12,203 nucleotides of DNA from CAZCFB01 sp964511535 (GCA_964511535.1 CAZEFW010000209.1:1-12203), one strand, 5' to 3'; counted from the first letter of the stretch, positions 6,508 to 12,203 are shown. Notes: generated from the sequence alone by a model not told the origin. Translations and numbers: made by a program.

Positions 6508-6511
6508 TATC
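6506..6511 (-). promoter_or_regulatory. Possible -10 (GATAAT) for the kinase-like gene
   Basis: On the minus strand, TTCAAG, a 16-nt spacer and GATAAT precede an ATG at 6498 by seven bases. If used, this would make a leaderless transcript starting at Met4 and rule out the overlapping ATG at 6507. Only three of six -35 bases match the consensus. Confidence 0.3.
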
Positions 6512-6719
6512 CGAACAATGATGCTACCTTGAACCGCATCGCCCTGACAAGCAAGCTCCCCGGTGACCGGGGCTGCACCCCCCGGGTGGGGGCTGAGGCC
6601 TACATCATTCAGGTTGCACCGCGCCTGCCAACAATGTTGGATGGTACTTTTTATTGGGCGGGTGGTTTGGTAAATGGGGGCTTTGTGCTGGCTACCCGGG
6701 CGCGGCCACGAGGATAACC
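6508..6719. other. Intergenic region with two GC hairpins and a 13-bp palindrome
   Basis: This 212-bp gap separates divergent genes. It holds CCCCGGTGACCGGGG (6558-6572), CACCC-ccc-GGGTG (6576-6588) inside a longer C/G-rich run, the palindrome CCAACAATGTTGG (6628-6640), and a T5 run at 6648-6652. An imperfect -10-like GGCTACCC lies at 6690-6697. The dyads could be an untranslated-leader structure or operator for the SRPBCC gene. No known riboswitch, tRNA or small-RNA family is recognisable. Confidence 0.45.
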
Positions 6720-7238
6720 ATGGACTTCAAAGTATCCGAGATCATCAACCATCCGCTGGAGAAGGTGTACGAGACTTACCGGGACAAGCTGCCGGACCTG
6801 GTCCCCTACATGCCCAACGTGGACGACATCGTGGTGGAGAGCCGGGAGGACATGGAAGGTGAGGTGAAGCTGGTCAACCGCTGGAAGGTCAGCGGATCCA
6901 TCCCTCGCGCCGTGAGGCCCTTTTTCAGCGACAATATGCTCTCCTACGCCGACCACGCACACTGGGTCGAGGCCGAGCGTGTGGTCCACTGGTTCTTCGA
7001 GATCGGCGCCTTCCCCGAGGCGGTGGATTGCCGGGGCACCAACTACTTCATGCCCTCGGGCGACGGCGCCACCGAGGTGCAGCTCACCGGCACGTTGACG
7101 GTGGACCTGGCCAAGATGCGGGGCGTGCCTAGGTTGCTGCACCGCCTGGCGCCCAAGGTGGAGAGCTTCGTGCTCGAGCGGGTCAAGCCGAACCTGTCGG
7201 CCGTGACCAACGCCGTGACGCGCTACCTGGACAGTTAG
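6720..7238 (+). CDS. START/SRPBCC-like protein (DUF2505/PRELI-like outline), putative lipid or hydrophobic-ligand binder
   Basis: A 172-residue protein from the ATG at 6720, chosen because AGGA (6711-6714) lies five bases before it and the protein then starts as the fold does. The frame continues upstream to 6654, without protein-like sequence. MDFKVSEIINHPLEKVYETY is the first strand and helix of a START/SRPBCC (Bet v1-like) domain. The body continues as strands up to residue 140, and a long C-terminal helix (about 140-170) closes the cavity. Its length and order also recall DUF2505 and the eukaryotic PRELI phospholipid carriers; this is by eye and not a homology claim. There is no signal peptide, so it should act in the cytoplasm or on the inner membrane's inner face. 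It is monocistronic: divergent from the kinase-like gene and convergent with the Cys-rich lipoprotein gene. Confidence 0.78.
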   Translation: MDFKVSEIINHPLEKVYETYRDKLPDLVPYMPNVDDIVVESREDMEGEVKLVNRWKVSGSIPRAVRPFFSDNMLSYADHAHWVEAERVVHWFFEIGAFPEAVDCRGTNYFMPSGDGATEVQLTGTLTVDLAKMRGVPRLLHRLAPKVESFVLERVKPNLSAVTNAVTRYLDS

Positions 7239-7241
7239 GGA

Positions 7242-7258
7242 GGGCCGCTGCGCGGCCC
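7242..7258 (+). terminator. 7-bp GC hairpin after the SRPBCC gene
   Basis: gggccgc and gcggccc pair around tgc, three bases after the TAG stop. The same stem with loop tcc follows the barrel gene at 12169-12185. No U-tract follows; instead TTGAGGC heptamers begin at once. Confidence 0.55.
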
Positions 7259-7260
7259 AG

Positions 7261-7342
7261 GCTTGGGGCTTGAGACTTGAGGCTTGAGGTTGAATGGTCC
7301 AGGCTATTTCCCCTCAAGCCTTACAGCCTCAAGCCTCAAGTC
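7261..7342. terminator. Heptamer (CTTGAGG) repeats forming a 16-bp hairpin between convergent genes
   Basis: Heptamers gcttggg, gcttgag, acttgag and gcttgag (7261-7288) are mirrored by cctcaag units at 7312-7318, 7327-7333 and 7334-7340. Bases 7274-7289 pair perfectly with 7327-7342 around a 37-nt loop. Lying between convergent genes, it can fold on either strand and may serve as a two-way transcription barrier. Confidence 0.6.
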
Positions 7343-7363
7343 GACGCCCCCGCAGGGGGCGTC
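7343..7363 (-). terminator. 9-bp hairpin after the Cys-rich lipoprotein stop
   Basis: gacgccccc (7343-7351) and gggggcgtc (7355-7363) pair perfectly around gca. It starts one base after the minus-strand TAG stop (7365-7367) and abuts the heptamer hairpin. No U-tract is present. Confidence 0.55.
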
Positions 7364-7364
7364 C

Positions 7365-8399
7365 CTATTTGAACTTGCAGCTCGCTGGCACCTGGTAGGT
7401 CTTGCCGCCGGTGGTGTAGTTCTCCCATGGCCGGCAGACGCTGGTGCCGAGGGACGTGGTGTACTTGTAGCACTTGAGCTTGGAGTCCCCGCACGAGGCG
7501 TCGTCGGTGCAGGTCTTCAGGCAAGCGCTCTCGCCGTAGTACCGGTCGTACATGACGCAGAACGCGCTGCCCTTGCACTGTTTGGCCTCGGCCACCGTTG
7601 AGACAGGGTCGGACGACACGCCCGTGCCGAGCCAGCCGTGCACGATGCACGGATCGCAATGCCCGCCCTCGGACTTGAAGCCCCGCGTGCAGAAGCCGGC
7701 CTTGTGCTTGCAGAAGTAAGCCGAACCTTCCTTCTCACAGGTGGCGTAGGTCGGGCAGGTGCCGCCCGGCGCCGCGTCGCCGGTGCCCGCGTCGGGGGCG
7801 GCTGCCCCGGCAGAGCATGGCTTGCTGCAGAAGCCGTTGCCCAGCTTGTCCTTGAGGCATTTCCAGCCGGCGCCCGCGCACTGCCAGTCTCCCGTGCACG
7901 GGTGGCAGAACTGGCGCTTGTAGCAGTAGCTGGTGGTGGAGGCCGCGTCCTTGCCGGTGCGCGTGGTGGCGCAGCGGTACTCGGGCGGGCAGTCGGTGTC
8001 CGTGGTGCACTTGCCCGCGCAGTAGCGGTCGGCGTCCCCCGGCTGCCCGGTGCAGAAATGATCCGCCTCGCACTTGCCAGTGGACGCGCAGCTGGTGCCC
8101 ATGGTGCCCGCCTTCTTGCCGTCCCACACCTGCGGGTAGCAGGCGGTCTTGCCCGTGGACACCTCGCCACAGTAGAACCGCTTGCCGTCAACCGTCGGAC
8201 ATTCCGTGGGTTTGGTGCAGGTCACCGAGCAGGTCTTGGCGGCGCACAGCCCGGTGTTGCAATCCTTGTCCGCCGTGCACGCCTGCCCGTAACGTTTGAG
8301 AGTCGACGCGTCCGGCGTGTTATCCCCGCCGCTGTCATCGGAGCAGCCCAGCGCCAGGGCGAAGAGGAGCGGGAGAGTGGGGAGCGTGAATCTTTTCAT
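7365..8399 (-). CDS. Very cysteine-rich lipoprotein (37 Cys in 344 residues)
   Basis: Starting at the ATG 8397-8399 (a GTG nine bases earlier is also in frame; GGTGA lies at a reasonable distance before the ATG) gives 344 residues. The signal peptide ends LALGC, with Cys19 as lipid anchor, followed by SDDSGGD. The mature part holds 36 more cysteines in short modules such as C-x3-KDC-x3-GLC and TDxDCPPxYRC. These recall the Cys-rich, metal- or adhesion-type repeats of myxobacterial surface lipoproteins. An even number of non-anchor cysteines would allow complete pairing into 18 disulfides. No catalytic motif is seen and no named family is claimed. An Ala/Pro/Asp/Gly spacer splits the protein near its middle. 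It is divergent from a unit encoding three thioredoxin-fold proteins, which could act on its disulfides; that link is inferred from position. Confidence 0.85.
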   Translation of the reverse strand: MKRFTLPTLPLLFALALGCSDDSGGDNTPDASTLKRYGQACTADKDCNTGLCAAKTCSVTCTKPTECPTVDGKRFYCGEVSTGKTACYPQVWDGKKAGTMGTSCASTGKCEADHFCTGQPGDADRYCAGKCTTDTDCPPEYRCATTRTGKDAASTTSYCYKRQFCHPCTGDWQCAGAGWKCLKDKLGNGFCSKPCSAGAAAPDAGTGDAAPGGTCPTYATCEKEGSAYFCKHKAGFCTRGFKSEGGHCDPCIVHGWLGTGVSSDPVSTVAEAKQCKGSAFCVMYDRYYGESACLKTCTDDASCGDSKLKCYKYTTSLGTSVCRPWENYTTGGKTYQVPASCKFK

Positions 8400-8474
8400 G
8401 CGGTTCACCGCCTGGATGAATGGTTATCGGGATATAGTACAGTATTCTTCGGGGATCTGGAGGAGGAGAAGACC
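8400..8474. promoter_or_regulatory. Divergent promoter region of the Cys-rich and thioredoxin genes
   Basis: Only 75 bp separate the two start codons, and AT-rich sequence is concentrated at 8420-8450. On the plus strand TATAGT (8433-8438) is the best -10 candidate, 36 nt before the ATG at 8475; the opposite strand has TACTAT and GATAAC as candidates. No clear -35 is seen for either. A shared control region is likely, which would tie expression of the two sides together. Confidence 0.4.
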
Positions 8475-9179
8475 ATGACCCGCATCACCCTGACTCTCGC
8501 CCTGGCGCTGGCCCTGGTGGCCGGCTGTTCAGACGACGACAAGGCCGCCACCCCCGACATCTCGGTGAGCGACTTTACAACCTCGGCCGGGGGTGACAGC
8601 GGCGCCAGCTGCGGCACCGGAATCTACCCGTGCGGCCCCTACGGCACGTCCGTGGGGAACGTGGTGGAGAACCTGGAGTTCCAGGGATTCTCCGACCCGA
8701 AGGACCTGTGCACCAAGCACAAGGACAAGGTGATGGACACCACCGCCCTGCGGAAGATCTCGTTCAAGGACTTCCACCTGGGCGGCGCCGGGTGCGCGGC
8801 CACCAAGCCGAAGGTGCTGTGGGTAATGGTCTCGGCGGGCTGGTGCGGGCCGTGCAAGTACGAGGTGGCCACAGTGCAGGGCTGGCTCAAAAACGGCCAG
8901 GTGGACGAGCGCATCGCCCTGTTCAACATCCTGTTCGAGACCGAAAAGGGCACGGTGCCGGCCACCGAGGCGTTCATCAAGACCTGGATCAACACTTACA
9001 AGCTTAGCCTGCCGGTGGTGATGGATCCGTCGTTCAAGATGGGCGCCTTCTTCGACCGCAAGGCGGTGCCGTTCAACATGCTCATCGACCTCAAGACCAT
9101 GAAGGTGCTGCACCGCAAGACCGGCGCGGACCTGCAGGGCATCGGCAAGAAGGCTGTCGGCTACGCCAACTCGCTCTAG
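8475..9179 (+). CDS. Thioredoxin-fold lipoprotein (WCGPC), first of a tandem pair
   Basis: 234 residues from the ATG at 8475, eight bases after AGGAGG (8461-8466). The frame is open far upstream, but the signal peptide starts exactly here. The lipobox is LVAGC (Cys18) followed by SDDD. After a short linker comes CGTGIYPCGPYGT (46-58) with a C-x6-C pair, then Cys79 and Cys107. The thioredoxin domain proper has WVMVSAGWCGPC (active site Cys124 and Cys127) and the cis-proline loop VPFNML (Pro199). Such proteins exchange disulfides with partners outside the cytoplasm; whether it oxidises, reduces or isomerises is not visible. It is about 57% identical by hand count (106 of 186, ungapped) to the next protein, so the pair arose by duplication. 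It is first in a unit that probably runs to 12169. Confidence 0.9.
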   Translation: MTRITLTLALALALVAGCSDDDKAATPDISVSDFTTSAGGDSGASCGTGIYPCGPYGTSVGNVVENLEFQGFSDPKDLCTKHKDKVMDTTALRKISFKDFHLGGAGCAATKPKVLWVMVSAGWCGPCKYEVATVQGWLKNGQVDERIALFNILFETEKGTVPATEAFIKTWINTYKLSLPVVMDPSFKMGAFFDRKAVPFNMLIDLKTMKVLHRKTGADLQGIGKKAVGYANSL

Positions 9180-9211
9180 CCATCCAAACACGCTGAGGAG
9201 GGATCCTGTAC

Positions 9212-9895
9212 ATGTTCAAGAACCTGATCTGCACCCTGGCGGCGGCCGCGCTGTGCGTGGCCTGCTCCGACGACACCGGCAACAACAACACCCAGGGGGA
9301 CATGACCGTCACAGGCGACATGAATACCAGCTGCGGCGCCGGGGTCTACCCCTGCGGACCGTACGGCACCGCCGTGGACTCGGTGGTGGCCAACATGGAG
9401 CTGCAGGGGTACATGGACGCCAAGGAACACTGCCTGGACCACAAGGACAAGAAGCAGGACACCGCCGCCCTGCGCAAGGCCTCCTTCAAGGACTACCACC
9501 TGGGCGACAGCTCCTGCGCGTCCATGAAGCGCACCCTGCTGTGGGTCATGGTCTCGGCGGGCTGGTGCGCGCCGTGCCAGGATGAGGTGAAGAAGGTGCA
9601 GGCCAAGTACGAGAAGGCCGCGTACGACGAGCGCCTCGGCATCATCAACGTGGTGTTCGAGACCACCAAGAACAACGTGCCGGCCGACGCGGCGTTCATC
9701 AAGCAGTGGGCCGACGGGTTCAAGCTGTCCTACCCGGTGCTGATGGACCCGAGCTTCAAGATGGGCGCCTACTTCAGCAAGAAGGCGGCGCCGTTCAACA
9801 TGCTGGTGGACACCTCCACCATGAAGATCAAGTACCGCAGCACCGGCGCTGACCTGACCAACCTCGAGAATAAGGTCGCCGACTTTTTCAAGTAG
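9212..9895 (+). CDS. Thioredoxin-fold lipoprotein (WCAPC), second of the pair
   Basis: 227 residues, starting 32 bp after the previous stop, with AGGAGG (9196-9201) ten bases before the ATG. The signal peptide ends LCVACSDD (Cys18 as anchor). It keeps all extra cysteines of its paralogue (41, 48, 74 and 102) and the active site WCAPC (Cys119, Cys122), with cis-Pro194 in AAPFNML. Ala replacing Gly between the cysteines is common in TlpA/ResA-type proteins and can shift redox potential; no value can be inferred. The linker between anchor and domain (TGNNNTQGDMTVTGDMNT) is quite different from that of the first copy, while the domain is conserved. Keeping both copies suggests distinct partners or redox roles. 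Confidence 0.9.
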   Translation: MFKNLICTLAAAALCVACSDDTGNNNTQGDMTVTGDMNTSCGAGVYPCGPYGTAVDSVVANMELQGYMDAKEHCLDHKDKKQDTAALRKASFKDYHLGDSSCASMKRTLLWVMVSAGWCAPCQDEVKKVQAKYEKAAYDERLGIINVVFETTKNNVPADAAFIKQWADGFKLSYPVLMDPSFKMGAYFSKKAAPFNMLVDTSTMKIKYRSTGADLTNLENKVADFFK

Positions 9896-9899
9896 GAGG
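9894..9899 (+). promoter_or_regulatory. Shine-Dalgarno (AGGAGG) overlapping the upstream stop codon
   Basis: AGGAGG shares its first two bases with the TAG stop at 9893-9895 and lies eight bases before the ATG at 9908. This arrangement suggests translational coupling of the third thioredoxin to the second. A two-codon ATG-AAA-TGA at 9903-9911 overlaps the true start. Confidence 0.7.
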
Positions 9900-9907
9900 G
9901 ACATGAA

Positions 9908-10405
9908 ATGAAGCTCTACGCGAGGACCATCCTGCTCATCACCGCGCTGCTCGTGGGCGGCGCCGGCGTGGCCCAGGCCAAGGGCAGCAAGGCCACCAAC
10001 TTCACCCTGAGGGACATCAAGGGCAAGTCGCTCAAGCTGAGCGACTACAAGGACAAGACGGTCTACATGGCGTTCTGGGCCGTCTGGTGCAAGCCGTGCC
10101 TCAAGGAGCTCAAGTTCCTCAACAAGATGCACAAGAAGTACAAGAGCAAGGGCTTCGAGGTGCTGGCCATCTCCATCGACGGGCCCGAGACCCAGGCGCG
10201 GGTCCCCTCCCTGGTGCGCTCCAAGAAGCTCAAGTTCAGGGTGGCCATCGACAAGGAGAAGCGCGTCACCAAGCTTTACAACCCCAAGAACGCGGCGCCG
10301 TTCAGCGTGGTGATCAAGAAGGGCAAGATCATCAAGAAGCGGGAGGGGTTCCAGGTGAGCGAGAAGAAGGAGATCGAGAAGGAGATCAAGGAACTCCTCA
10401 AGTAG
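9908..10405 (+). CDS. Secreted TlpA/ResA-type thioredoxin-like protein (WCKPC)
   Basis: 165 residues with a cleavable signal peptide; AQA-KG places cleavage near residue 24, and there is no lipobox. The compact domain has the AhpC-TSA/redoxin start ATNFTLRDIKGKSLKLSDYK, the active site WAVWCKPC (Cys61 and Cys64), LAISIDGP, and the cis-proline loop AAPFSVVI (Pro131). This is the core layout of TlpA/ResA-like reductases, which keep selected cysteines reduced outside the cytoplasm. The only two cysteines are the active-site pair, unlike the two lipoproteins upstream. The protein is strongly lysine-rich. It sits 12 bp after the previous stop with an overlapping Shine-Dalgarno. A soluble partner that carries electrons to the lipoproteins or the barrel is an inference from context. 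Confidence 0.9.
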   Translation: MKLYARTILLITALLVGGAGVAQAKGSKATNFTLRDIKGKSLKLSDYKDKTVYMAFWAVWCKPCLKELKFLNKMHKKYKSKGFEVLAISIDGPETQARVPSLVRSKKLKFRVAIDKEKRVTKLYNPKNAAPFSVVIKKGKIIKKREGFQVSEKKEIEKEIKELLK

Positions 10406-10426
10406 CGTGGGGCCGGCATTCTGGGC

Positions 10427-10432
10427 TACCAT
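10427..10432 (+). promoter_or_regulatory. Possible -10 (TACCAT) six bases before the barrel gene
   Basis: TACCAT matches four of six -10 bases and ends six bases before the ATG at 10439. No Shine-Dalgarno precedes that ATG. A separate leaderless promoter for the barrel is thus possible, in addition to read-through from the thioredoxin genes; there is no hairpin with a U-tract in the 33-bp gap. Confidence 0.25.
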
Positions 10433-10438
10433 CCCGGC

Positions 10439-12169
10439 ATGCCACCTGTACTCCCAACACACTCAAGAGGCTTAACCCAGGCGGCCCGGGCCGCCCTGGT
10501 CGGGATCCTGTTGCTGACGCCGGGCACGGCGCTGGCCAGCTGGGAGTTCCCGACCCTCGACTTCGAGATTTTCGGCCGCGACGTCAGCATCGAGCTGACC
10601 AACACCTTCAAGTACACCTACCACATCGCCGACGACCTGGGCGCCCACACGGTGGTGAAGAACAAGGGCCAGCCCAACGAGGTGAAGATCCAGCGGATCC
10701 GTCACCAGTTCCTCGACACCCTCAACTTCTCCCTCAGCAGCGGCGTGTTCCGTGTGGGTGGGCGCTTCGACCTGAACCTGTTCGCGGACCGCGGGTCCAG
10801 CGACTTCTGCCCCGGCGAGCCGTGGTGCAACCAGGAGGCGGACGGGCGGCGCTACCAGGACACCTTCTCCGCCGAGCGGCTCTTCTTCACCGTGGCCGAG
10901 GAGGCGTTCGACGTCACCCTGGGCGACTTTTATGTCTGCTTCGCCAAGGGCATCGCCCTGTCGGTGGTCAAGCTGAGCGAGCTGGGGCAGGACAACGCGG
11001 TGCGCGGCGGCAAGATCAGCATCCACCACGGGCCGCTGGACGTCACCCTGCTGGGCGGTCAGTTCAACGCCCTGGATCTGGAGGAGGCCGAGGGGTGGAG
11101 CGCGCCCTGGGACAGCGAGCCGGTGGTGGCCGGGCGCGTGGAGTACCGGATCCTGGAGACCGTGGGCGTCGGGGCCCACGGGGTGCTGATCCTGCGAGAG
11201 TGTGGCGATCTGTGCGACGACAAGAGCTCGTCGGTGAGCCGGGTGGACCGCGACCTGGTGGGCGGCGTGAACGTGGACGTGCCCGACCTGCTGGACGGCG
11301 CGCTGGCGTTCTACGCCGAGTTCAACGTCAAGGAGACCGTGTTCGACGACGAGGCGACCCTCGGCTACGCGCTGTACGGCTCGGTCATCGGCGCCGTGGG
11401 CGACTTCAACGTGCTCGGCGAGTTCAAGTGGTACGACAACTTTGATCTGTCCGCGCCCACGGGCCGGGATGAGAGCTACAAGCTGCGCTACCACCAGCCG
11501 CCGACGCTGGAGTGGATCCGCGCCGAGATCAACAACAACTACTCCATCACCGGCTTCCGGGTGCGGCCGGAGTACAACTTCGGCGAGCTGGGGCCGGTGG
11601 AGCTGACCGCCTTCCTCAACTACGGCTACTTTCGGCCGGTGCACAACGAGGGCCTCGGCGACAGCGAGATCCACAACCCGTTCGGCGGCGTGGAGCTGGA
11701 GTGGCTCGATGGCGACGGCAACGGCGACGTGACCGTGGGCGTTCGCCGCGAGATCGATATGGACGCCGACCGGCTGTACCACCAGGACGTCTTCCTGGAG
11801 GTCAACGTGGAGCAGCTGCTGGTGGACAGCCACAGCATGAAGCTGAGCACCGTGCTGTTGATGAGGGACAAGATCGACTTCGTCGACCTGCTGGGGAACG
11901 TGGTCTACAAGGACTGGACCGAAGTGGAGCTGACCCTCGACTACCGCTTCTCGCCCTGGATGTCGCTCACCTTCTCCTACGAGCGCAACGCCAGCCAGGA
12001 GGGGCGGGAGAACTACTTCGGCGGGGGCGGGCGGTTCTTCATCAACCCGAGCAACTACGTCGAGGTGTGGGGCGGGCAGAACAAGCCGGGCATCAAGTGC
12101 CGCAACGGCAACTGCCGCTTCTTCCCGGCGTTCAGCGGCGTGAAGGTCCTGCTGGTGGGCCGCCTGTAG
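10439..12169 (+). CDS. Outer-membrane beta-barrel protein (DUF6029-like)
   Basis: 576 residues with a signal peptide (cleavage after TALA, near residue 34), then alternating hydrophobic/polar strands with many Tyr, Phe and Trp to the end, as expected for an outer-membrane barrel. LGDFYVCFAKGIALSVVKL and the following LGQDNAVRGGKISI (161-194) recall the GNFY...G-L-x-L-S...LG-x-DN-x-x-RG signature of DUF6029-type proteins. The C-terminus has CRNGNCRFFPAFSGVKV (554-570), a Cys-x4-Cys motif. Further cysteines occur at 124, 130, 167, 255 and 259, an unusual number for a barrel. These could be substrates of the upstream thioredoxin-fold proteins. The end (VGRL) lacks a terminal aromatic residue. 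The start has no Shine-Dalgarno; it was chosen because the signal peptide begins there. It is probably last in the unit. Function is not known. Confidence 0.82.
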   Translation: MPPVLPTHSRGLTQAARAALVGILLLTPGTALASWEFPTLDFEIFGRDVSIELTNTFKYTYHIADDLGAHTVVKNKGQPNEVKIQRIRHQFLDTLNFSLSSGVFRVGGRFDLNLFADRGSSDFCPGEPWCNQEADGRRYQDTFSAERLFFTVAEEAFDVTLGDFYVCFAKGIALSVVKLSELGQDNAVRGGKISIHHGPLDVTLLGGQFNALDLEEAEGWSAPWDSEPVVAGRVEYRILETVGVGAHGVLILRECGDLCDDKSSSVSRVDRDLVGGVNVDVPDLLDGALAFYAEFNVKETVFDDEATLGYALYGSVIGAVGDFNVLGEFKWYDNFDLSAPTGRDESYKLRYHQPPTLEWIRAEINNNYSITGFRVRPEYNFGELGPVELTAFLNYGYFRPVHNEGLGDSEIHNPFGGVELEWLDGDGNGDVTVGVRREIDMDADRLYHQDVFLEVNVEQLLVDSHSMKLSTVLLMRDKIDFVDLLGNVVYKDWTEVELTLDYRFSPWMSLTFSYERNASQEGRENYFGGGGRFFINPSNYVEVWGGQNKPGIKCRNGNCRFFPAFSGVKVLLVGRL

Positions 12170-12185
12170 GGCCGCTCCGCGGCCC
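12169..12185 (+). terminator. 7-bp GC hairpin at the barrel gene stop
   Basis: gggccgc (12169-12175) and gcggccc (12179-12185) pair around tcc; the first G is the last base of the TAG stop. It has the same stem as the hairpin at 7242-7258 and, as there, is followed directly by TTGAGGC heptamers. Confidence 0.55.
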
Positions 12186-12203
12186 GGCTTGAGGCTTGAG
12201 GCT
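12186..12203. repeat. Start of a GGCTTGA heptamer array, cut by window edge
   Basis: ggcttga, ggcttga and ggct continue to the last base of the window. The unit is the same as in the array at 7261-7288, so the rest of a heptamer hairpin is expected beyond the edge. Confidence 0.7.

Noticed and set aside
6541..6640. Possible riboswitch or small RNA gene in the divergent gap
   Set aside because: Hairpins are present, but no conserved core of a known class is visible and no terminator with a U-run closes a unit; kept only as a structured region.
7638..8474. Long open frame upstream of, and in frame with, the first thioredoxin-like gene
   Set aside because: It is antisense to the Cys-rich lipoprotein and Ala/Arg/Gly-rich as expected of a GC-rich shadow frame; the signal peptide and Shine-Dalgarno fix the real start at 8475.
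10087..11445. 452-codon plus-strand frame overlapping the third thioredoxin and the barrel gene
   Set aside because: It runs in another frame through two genes with clear domains, and its sequence is Gln/Arg/Gly/Pro-rich without a signal peptide or motif.
10472..11833. 453-codon minus-strand frame opposite the barrel gene
   Set aside because: Val/His/Leu/Ala-rich antisense of the barrel coding frame; no ribosome-binding site or domain.

Overview
The window is high-GC DNA, densely coded on both strands. Every gene that can be placed belongs to the envelope or to Ser/Thr-kinase-type signalling. Lipoproteins start with a signal peptide ending in Cys followed by Ser/Gly-Asp-Asp. Long Pro/Ala/Lys linkers, Asp-Ala-Gly-rich tails and a Hanks-type kinase are also present. 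This mix suggests a Myxococcota/Bradymonadota-type (former Deltaproteobacteria) bacterium. That assignment is an inference from style; no rRNA or taxonomic marker is present.

Layout. 1-320 (-): N-terminus of a Ser/Thr protein kinase, cut by the window edge. 391-1815 (-): membrane-anchored TonB/TolA-like protein with a polyproline/polylysine linker. 1839-2435 (+): small lipoprotein. 2474-3364 (+): secreted L,D-transpeptidase. 3366-3556: repeat-rich convergent gap. 3557-4648 (-): endonuclease/exonuclease/phosphatase-fold lipoprotein with a Cys-rich insert. 4729-6507 (-): large low-complexity protein with a degenerate kinase N-lobe, KTVPMP-type tandem repeats and a C-terminal hydrophobic segment. 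6508-6719: structured intergenic region. 6720-7238 (+): START/SRPBCC-like protein. 7239-7364: convergent terminators. 7365-8399 (-): lipoprotein with 37 cysteines. 8475-12169 (+): a four-gene unit of two tandem thioredoxin-fold lipoproteins, a third secreted TlpA/ResA-type thioredoxin and an outer-membrane beta-barrel protein.

The most interesting unit is 7365-12169. A lipoprotein with 36 non-anchor cysteines is divergent from three extracytoplasmic thioredoxin-like proteins (WCGPC, WCAPC, WCKPC) and a Cys-containing outer-membrane barrel. The arrangement is what one would expect of an envelope thiol-disulfide system in which the Trx-fold proteins form, reduce or isomerise disulfides in the Cys-rich lipoprotein, the barrel or both. 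The functional link is inferred from context only.

A second theme is the 3' ends. Most stop codons in the gaps are followed at once by a short GC-rich hairpin. Several gaps also contain 8-bp or 7-bp tandem repeats, some arranged as large hairpins, and U-tracts are absent. Several genes have a -10-like hexamer only 6-8 nt before the ATG, suggesting leaderless mRNAs.
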